A stretch of DNA of 64,000 nucleotides, from the NCBI GenBank assembly GCA_031772625.1, contig CM062816.1, forward strand, positions 827,496,556 through 827,560,555, in the 5' to 3' direction. This DNA is from Pinus tabuliformis. Lineage: Eukaryota > Streptophyta > Pinopsida > Pinales > Pinaceae. Position 1 is the first letter of the stretch. Each line of letters opens with the position of its first letter. Positions 58,877-64,000 of this stretch are shown here, piece by piece. Below the pieces are notes generated by a model. The model was not told the DNA's origin and made no database searches. It worked only from the letters and a program-made list of their open reading frames with translations. A program made the translations under genes and the position numbers.

Positions 58877-59147
58877 GATAACTGATAATAGTTGTATAAC
58901 CGTCCTAAGACCACAATTGACAAATGTCAAGCTAGGAGGGAGTGTAGTTTAGGTCGTCGCGGAGAAATAAAAACAGACTAGATGGACTGAAATAGAGGTG
59001 GTCACCCGGTTAGCAAGTAATTAATAGTCTAAACAGTGCATGACACGGTTAAACGAAGTCTGTCCAGGCTAATGGGCAGGCCACCATCGCCAGAAACCGA
59101 TGAAAACCTAGACCATTGTTAGAGTTCATTGTTTGCCACCAACCCTC

Positions 59148-59160
59148 TTACTTCATTGTT
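59148..59160. repeat. LINE target-site duplication, right copy
   Basis: TTACTTCATTGTT shows one mismatch to the left copy. It marks the LINE 5' end. Confidence 0.88.
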
Positions 59161-62139
59161 GTATAACCTACCAAATATTTAAAATATATGAGAAAAATCT
59201 AATGATAATAAGATTATTTTTGAAAGACCATATATAAATTTTATTAAGATGTCTTTACTTTCTTATCTTTATGTAGAATATTTATACTAGAGAATTTTAA
59301 AGAAATGTTGTGGAAACTCTTCAAAATATCGTTTCTATGAAAATGTCCAAGATGCATTTCTTATATGTTACTTTGTATTACCTTTCTATTATCACGACCA
59401 AACAATGCCATTTCCTTTTCCATATTCTTTTTTCATTGCTAAGACATCAAAATAAATATAATAAAATTCAAAAAACATTGTTAAAACAAAGTTCACACAA
59501 ATCCAATAAGTTTTGTACAACCTAAGTACATAAATCCATATAACTACTTACCAATGTATTTTTTTCTTTCTTTCTTTCAAAATTATATATAAAATAATTA
59601 TAGCAACATAAAGAAATTTGTAGAAAAAGATCAAAATAAATATAATAACATTCCAAAAACATTGTTAAAACAAAATTCACACAAACCCAATAATTTTTGT
59701 ACAACATATTTAAATAAATCCATATAACTACATACCATTGTACTCTTCTTTTATTTCTTTCAAAATTATATATAAAATAATTATAGCAACATGGAGAAAT
59801 TTGTAGAAGAAGAATAAAGACTTTTTATATAATTATAGTAACATGGAGAAATTTGTATAAAGATTTTTTTTTTTAATATATTATGTTTGAACAATAATTT
59901 CATCATATATCAATTAATGCATTATTAATATTATTAATTTATTGATAATTAATTTATTAGTAATTAAAAAAATATTTATAATGTAAATTTTAATTGTTAT
60001 TCCATTGATTATATTTATATATTATTAATACATCATGATATAATTAATAATGTGATTATGACATTTATGATATATTAGTAATGCCATTATTTATGTCACA
60101 ATGTTGTTTTGCGTAATCTGGTTAACTTTTATAGTATTTTACAAAATAGTGGTTATAAAAACAATCATAACCTCCAAGAACATAAGCATAAACATGTTTA
60201 GAGTAGACATATCAAGTCAGTGCTAAGGTTCTATGCCAAGGTAAACATAGCATAACTTATGATATTGTTATTCTATATTAGTAATAATTGTATATATGAC
60301 AAAGCTAAAAACCTATGAAACAACAATAACTTGGAAATATTGGCTAATAATCAAACTTTCAATCAAAGTTGAAGAATATTGGAGGTAACTCATCTTTTAA
60401 ATTGAGTTTGACAACTTGTATATACTGCAACGCTTCCACATTTCCTAACTCCTCCTTCTACATATTTCTAGGTTGTCCTTCCTGTCCCCTAATCTCACTT
60501 TTTCTTAAATCGTCATATTTTGTGGACGAGATTTTCATGTTTATCATCAATGTTGTCTAATCACTATTTCGGTAGCTTTAGTTTATTGATGGCTTCATTT
60601 TAATGAGCTCCTCCTATCTCCATTGTCATGTCTATGAAGGTATTTTTTTGCCAATAAATTTCCACCATTTTCAATATTTTGGATCCAAACTCCTTTGAAA
60701 AGACAATGTTTTTAATCCACTCTAAAATTTCCTCATCAAATTTCTCAATGGGAGTCATGTCACACCTTTATGTTCTCTAACCCTATTATATTTCCTCCAT
60801 TACTCATTTGGTATTTGCTAAAAGCTTGTTGTGGTAGGTTGTTTTTGCTTGCTTTACTATGATATGATTCACCACTTCCTTGGTGGGCCTTTGCACCTAT
60901 TTTTATTGCTTTTTCCTTCCCTCAATATGCATTTCACTAGCCATATTGCCTTGGTTTAGATGGTTGGATGAATACAACACAATTCTCAACCCAAAGAGAC
61001 TCTTTTCAATTGATAAAATCTTGATACAACAAAATAGTGACAACCTCCAATAAATTCCTTAGAAGAACAATCTAAAACCAAATATCAATTTCTACCCTAT
61101 ATTAGAGGTTGGGATCACCAATGGGTATTTTTTAAGGATTTAAATATTATACCTATGTATTCTAAGCAACTATTCTAATGTGAAAAATCATACAATAGAA
61201 TGTAGGAGAATATTCAATAAAAGAACATGTAATTTATTAAAACTAGTAAATTTTTGGATAATATTATCAATTTAATCATATCTATGTAAAAAATAGACAA
61301 ATTTTTAATCAAACAGGTGAATATTTTTTTTAGAAAATGGCCAAAAAATCACCAACTGGTGAAAATTCCCCCCTAAAATATTCCCTATTCACCATAAAGG
61401 TTAAGGATTCAACCATAGACCCACGAAATTGTCACTAAGAACTTCATTGTTGCCTACATTAACACACAAGATGAGACCATGATGCTGCAAGTACCTAATG
61501 ATCTTTTCAACAAAGGTTATTCTCTAGTTAGCACCTAGAGGAAAATTCATGAAGGCCTATATCAACCCCCACCCTTTCCCTCATCCCTTTTTCGACCTCA
61601 CTCCTCACAAACATCTCTTCTAAATTTAGTCACCCATCATCCTAGTGAATGCACATTTATCTCATCCCATTTGAGATATTGTTGATAATTTATATCAGTA
61701 GTGTATTAGAGATGCATTATTAATCATGTCAGTAGTGGATTATTAAAGTTGTATATATATGTATGTTGTAATTCATGCATACATAAGTGTGTTGTCTTTA
61801 TGTTTTTTCTTCAACCACTAATATTCCAAGCATTATCTCTGAAATTCTCTTGCTCCCAATAAAATCGATAAATATATGTGTAAGCTATAAGACGTGATTA
61901 AATTTGAATAAATTGATGTCCAATAAAAAAATATAATTTCTTGTGCAAAGGTTCTAAAATAAATATTATGCAACGGGGTGACAAATGGTATTTAAAAGAA
62001 ATCCTCAAAAAGCAACCTTATGAACAAAAAAAAAGGGAAAGTATTAATAAATTATGCATGTGGAATATGTCGTAATGCTAATAATGATGTGGAAGCACAA
62101 GTAAATTTTAAAGACATGATTGGCACTAACCATGATCGT

Positions 62140-62989
62140 ATAGATTATCAGGAAACTTGAAGGGGCAGGGGCGGGGTGGGGGGAGGGGTGAATTAGTAGT
62201 GACAAGGTTTAAACAAACTTTTAAAATTCTTTTTTGAATTACTGATTCACAACCACACATTAAGTCATTATTAGATTAGCCCATATAATGCATTAATCAA
62301 CTAAGTAAATAACAAATCTAGATGCCATGATCGTCACATGAAAGCCATAAAACAATCAAACATTCATGCACAAAATGACACAAGATGTTTCTAGTGGAAA
62401 ACCCTCTCCAGGGCAAAAAATCACCCGCTGCTATAGCTGTACAAATTTTCTATTATGATAAACAAAGTTTTACATAGAGGAGATACCAGCTAGTAGTTGG
62501 AAGAATCGACTACTAAGACAATATTCTAACAACATAAATTGGAAAGACTCTTCTCCCATGACTCTACGGATAACCATTCGTTGGAAGCCACCACAACCAA
62601 CGCGCCTTTCCCAACATCACCAGACATTGGAGAAATCTGCTTCTCGTTCTGATCTGTCTGCTAGAAGGCACCCACCTTATCTACACGCTATCTATAATGA
62701 AGCCTCACACCTTCAACACCTCCATGTGAACCATGTTTCATGCATTTTCAATCTGGGCTCTCAAACCTGCTCAACATGAGCAACCCGACAACTTTACTAT
62801 CTGAAAATAATATATGTTAAAACATACAACTCCACACTACTACAAATATGTAATAGGATAGATAAATAATTGTAGCACACACTCACACCCTCACACACCT
62901 TTAATCCACCCTTGCTCAAAATACTCACTAGAATATATGTCAAAATATCCCCAACAATCTCTAACCAATGGTCCGGTCACTTCCCTTAT
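62140..62989. other. Unassigned region with a G-quadruplex-type run
   Basis: No gene. Homology to the left inverted-repeat arm ends at its left side, and gypsy homology begins at its right. The G-run cluster at 62162-62188 is listed separately. The stretch following it (GTGGAAAACCCTCTCCAGGG near 62395) has the look of LTR or untranslated retroelement sequence, but no partner LTR is in the window. Confidence 0.45.
62162..62188 (+). other. G-quadruplex-forming sequence
   Basis: Five runs of four to six G (62162-62165, 62168-62171, 62173-62176, 62178-62183, 62185-62188) are separated by loops of one or two bases. This fits a very stable parallel quadruplex on the plus strand. Confidence 0.85.
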
Positions 62990-64000
62990 TTCTATGTGCG
63001 ACAGATGGTCTGGTCCCATGTTCAGTCATCCAGGCTTCACAATAATTTCAAAATCATACCCTTGGAACAATAACAACCACCTACAGATTCTCCCCCCCAA
63101 CATAGGCTTATTAACCAGGTATTTCAACACGAAATAATCTGTATACATTTTAAAATGGCCACCCAACAAATAATGTCTAAACTTTTGGAGCGCGTATACC
63201 ATGACTAACCCTTCGTGCTTAATGGTGGAATAGTTCTTCTCCACCTTGGATAACCTTCTGCTTGCGAATGCTATAGGATGGTCCAAGTCTCCACCGCCAG
63301 CATGTGTCAGTACTGCTCCCAGGAAGACTAAAATCAACACGGTGACGATCTTTTCCTTCAATACATCCAAGATTCTCTTACAATCCTCATTCCAATAGAA
63401 TGTGACATCCCTTTTCAACAACTTCTCCATAGGCGTGGTGATCTGGGCATAGCCTTTAATAAACTTCCTATAATATCCAGTAGTTCCTAGGGTAGCGAGC
63501 AACTATTTCACACTCCTCGGTACTTCCAAGTTAAGTATCACCATGATCTTTGTGGGATATACCATCAGTCCCTGTATATAAACCACATGACCCAGCAGGG
63601 TCCCAAAAGGAATGCAAAATAGACACTTCTTCAGATTGAGCGCGATCTGGTATCTTCGACAATTATCTAGCATCAGGTGTAAACTAGTGACATGGCGTTT
63701 CACCAGCCCAAACACATTCCAGTCATCAAAGTACACTTCCAAGAACTTATGAATAAATTCCTTGAATGCAACAACGACTACACGCGAAAAAATCGCAAGT
63801 GCATTCTTCAACCCAAAAGGCATTACAGTGTATTGAAAACACCCCCACTCAGTCGCGAAGGTTGTCTTGCTCCTATCCTCCAGCGCGATTTTGATCTGAT
63901 GGTACCCAGAGAACCCATCAGTGAAGGAATAATCTTCCTGGCCGCCTACATTGTCCAACACTTCATCAGTGAACGAAGTCGGGAAAGGATCATGTACACA
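62990..64000 (-). pseudogene. Ty3/gypsy RT-RNase H, decayed, runs off the window
   Basis: On the minus strand from the window edge the RT shows DEVLDNVGGQEDYSFTDGF (first Asp), SGYHQIKIALEDRSKTTFAT, the YFDDW catalytic box (plus about 63721-63735), RRYQIALNLKKCLFC and LGTTGYYRKFIKGYAQITTP. A stop near 63503 breaks the frame. RNase H follows with HPIAFASRRLSKVEKNYST and KHEGLVMVYALQKFRHYLLG. Between ILVF and LGAVLTHAG about 19 residues are missing, including the segment that normally carries the first RNase H aspartate. Homology fades after DHLSHIE near 62990, so integrase is absent on this side. Protease and gag, if present, lie beyond 64000. Confidence 0.9.

Larger units (their letters stand above)
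46194..59147 (-). mobile_element. Full-length L1-type LINE, split by copia B
   Basis: About 6.55 kb once copia B and one copy of its duplication are removed. It reads on the minus strand: a 5' start at 59147 (GAGGGTTGGTGGC), ORF1 (58876-57108), ORF2 (56999 to about 52860), a 3' UTR split by copia B, and a 3' poly-A tail (T run on plus at 46192-46200). The target-site duplication is TTACTTCAATGTT at 46181-46193 and TTACTTCATTGTT at 59148-59160, 12 of 13 identical. The empty site is preserved in the left inverted-repeat arm. Both ORFs carry stops and frameshifts, so it is dead, but all plant L1 domains including RNase H are recognisable. Confidence 0.9.
45685..62139 (-). repeat. Right arm of the large inverted repeat
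   Basis: It is the reverse complement of the left arm at 32421-39060, interrupted at 46194-59147 by a LINE that contains copia B. With the LINE removed, the joined flanks (AATGCATTACTTCAATG, then TTGTATAACCTACC) match the continuous sequence around 38626-38638 in the left arm. The arm also holds the empty site for the LTR element of the left arm near 61466. No intact gene is seen in 59161-62139; its coding-like part mirrors 37140-37780. Confidence 0.8.

Overview
This window looks like intergenic DNA from a large-genome land plant, most likely a seed plant and plausibly a gymnosperm. The evidence is two plant-type nuclear tRNA genes, plant-style Ty1/copia, Ty3/gypsy and L1-type LINE retrotransposons, deep nesting of old insertions, and no intact host protein gene. 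The species call is an inference; no marker gene is present. Nearly every long reading frame is a decayed piece of a retrotransposon.

Layout. 1-2264 is unassigned DNA with two small tandem repeats. 2265-5907 is copia copy A (5' LTR, PBS, gag, protease, integrase), cut off before reverse transcriptase. 5908-8624 is unassigned except for a minus-strand topoisomerase VI subunit A/SPO11-like pseudogene fragment (7250-7552) beside a decayed copia-type PBS. 8625-29060 is a three-layer nest: a LINE fragment (8625-10012 and again 27259-29060), a diverged copia copy C inside it (10013-12058 and 26245-27258), and inside copia C a minus-strand 14.2-kb element with two LTRs of about 5.6 kb (12059-17632 and 20641-26244) around a 3-kb gag-only centre. 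Each giant LTR carries the ruins of one unrecognised reading frame of about 1,020 codons. 29061-32420 is AT-rich DNA with a short SINE-like element (30135-30328) and tandem repeats.

32421-62139 forms a large imperfect inverted repeat. The left arm (32421-39060) holds a complete non-autonomous minus-strand LTR element (33149-36643). The right arm (45685-62139) holds a full-length minus-strand LINE (46194-59147) that is itself split by copia copy B (46379-52778, both LTRs and target-site duplication intact). The opposite arm preserves the empty site for each of these insertions. Between the arms lie repeated LINE C-terminal blocks in opposite orientations and, at the centre, tRNA-iMet(CAT) and tRNA-Asn(GTT). 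The last kilobase (62990-64000) is the RT-RNase H part of a minus-strand Ty3/gypsy element that runs off the window.

How the parts relate. The copia elements carry a PBS matching the 3' end of initiator tRNA-Met, and the giant-LTR element carries a PBS matching tRNA-Asn; both tRNA genes are in the window. By eye, LTR divergence suggests copia B is the youngest insertion (about 4-5%), with the non-autonomous element (about 10%) and giant-LTR element (about 12%) older. All coordinates and divergences were read by hand.
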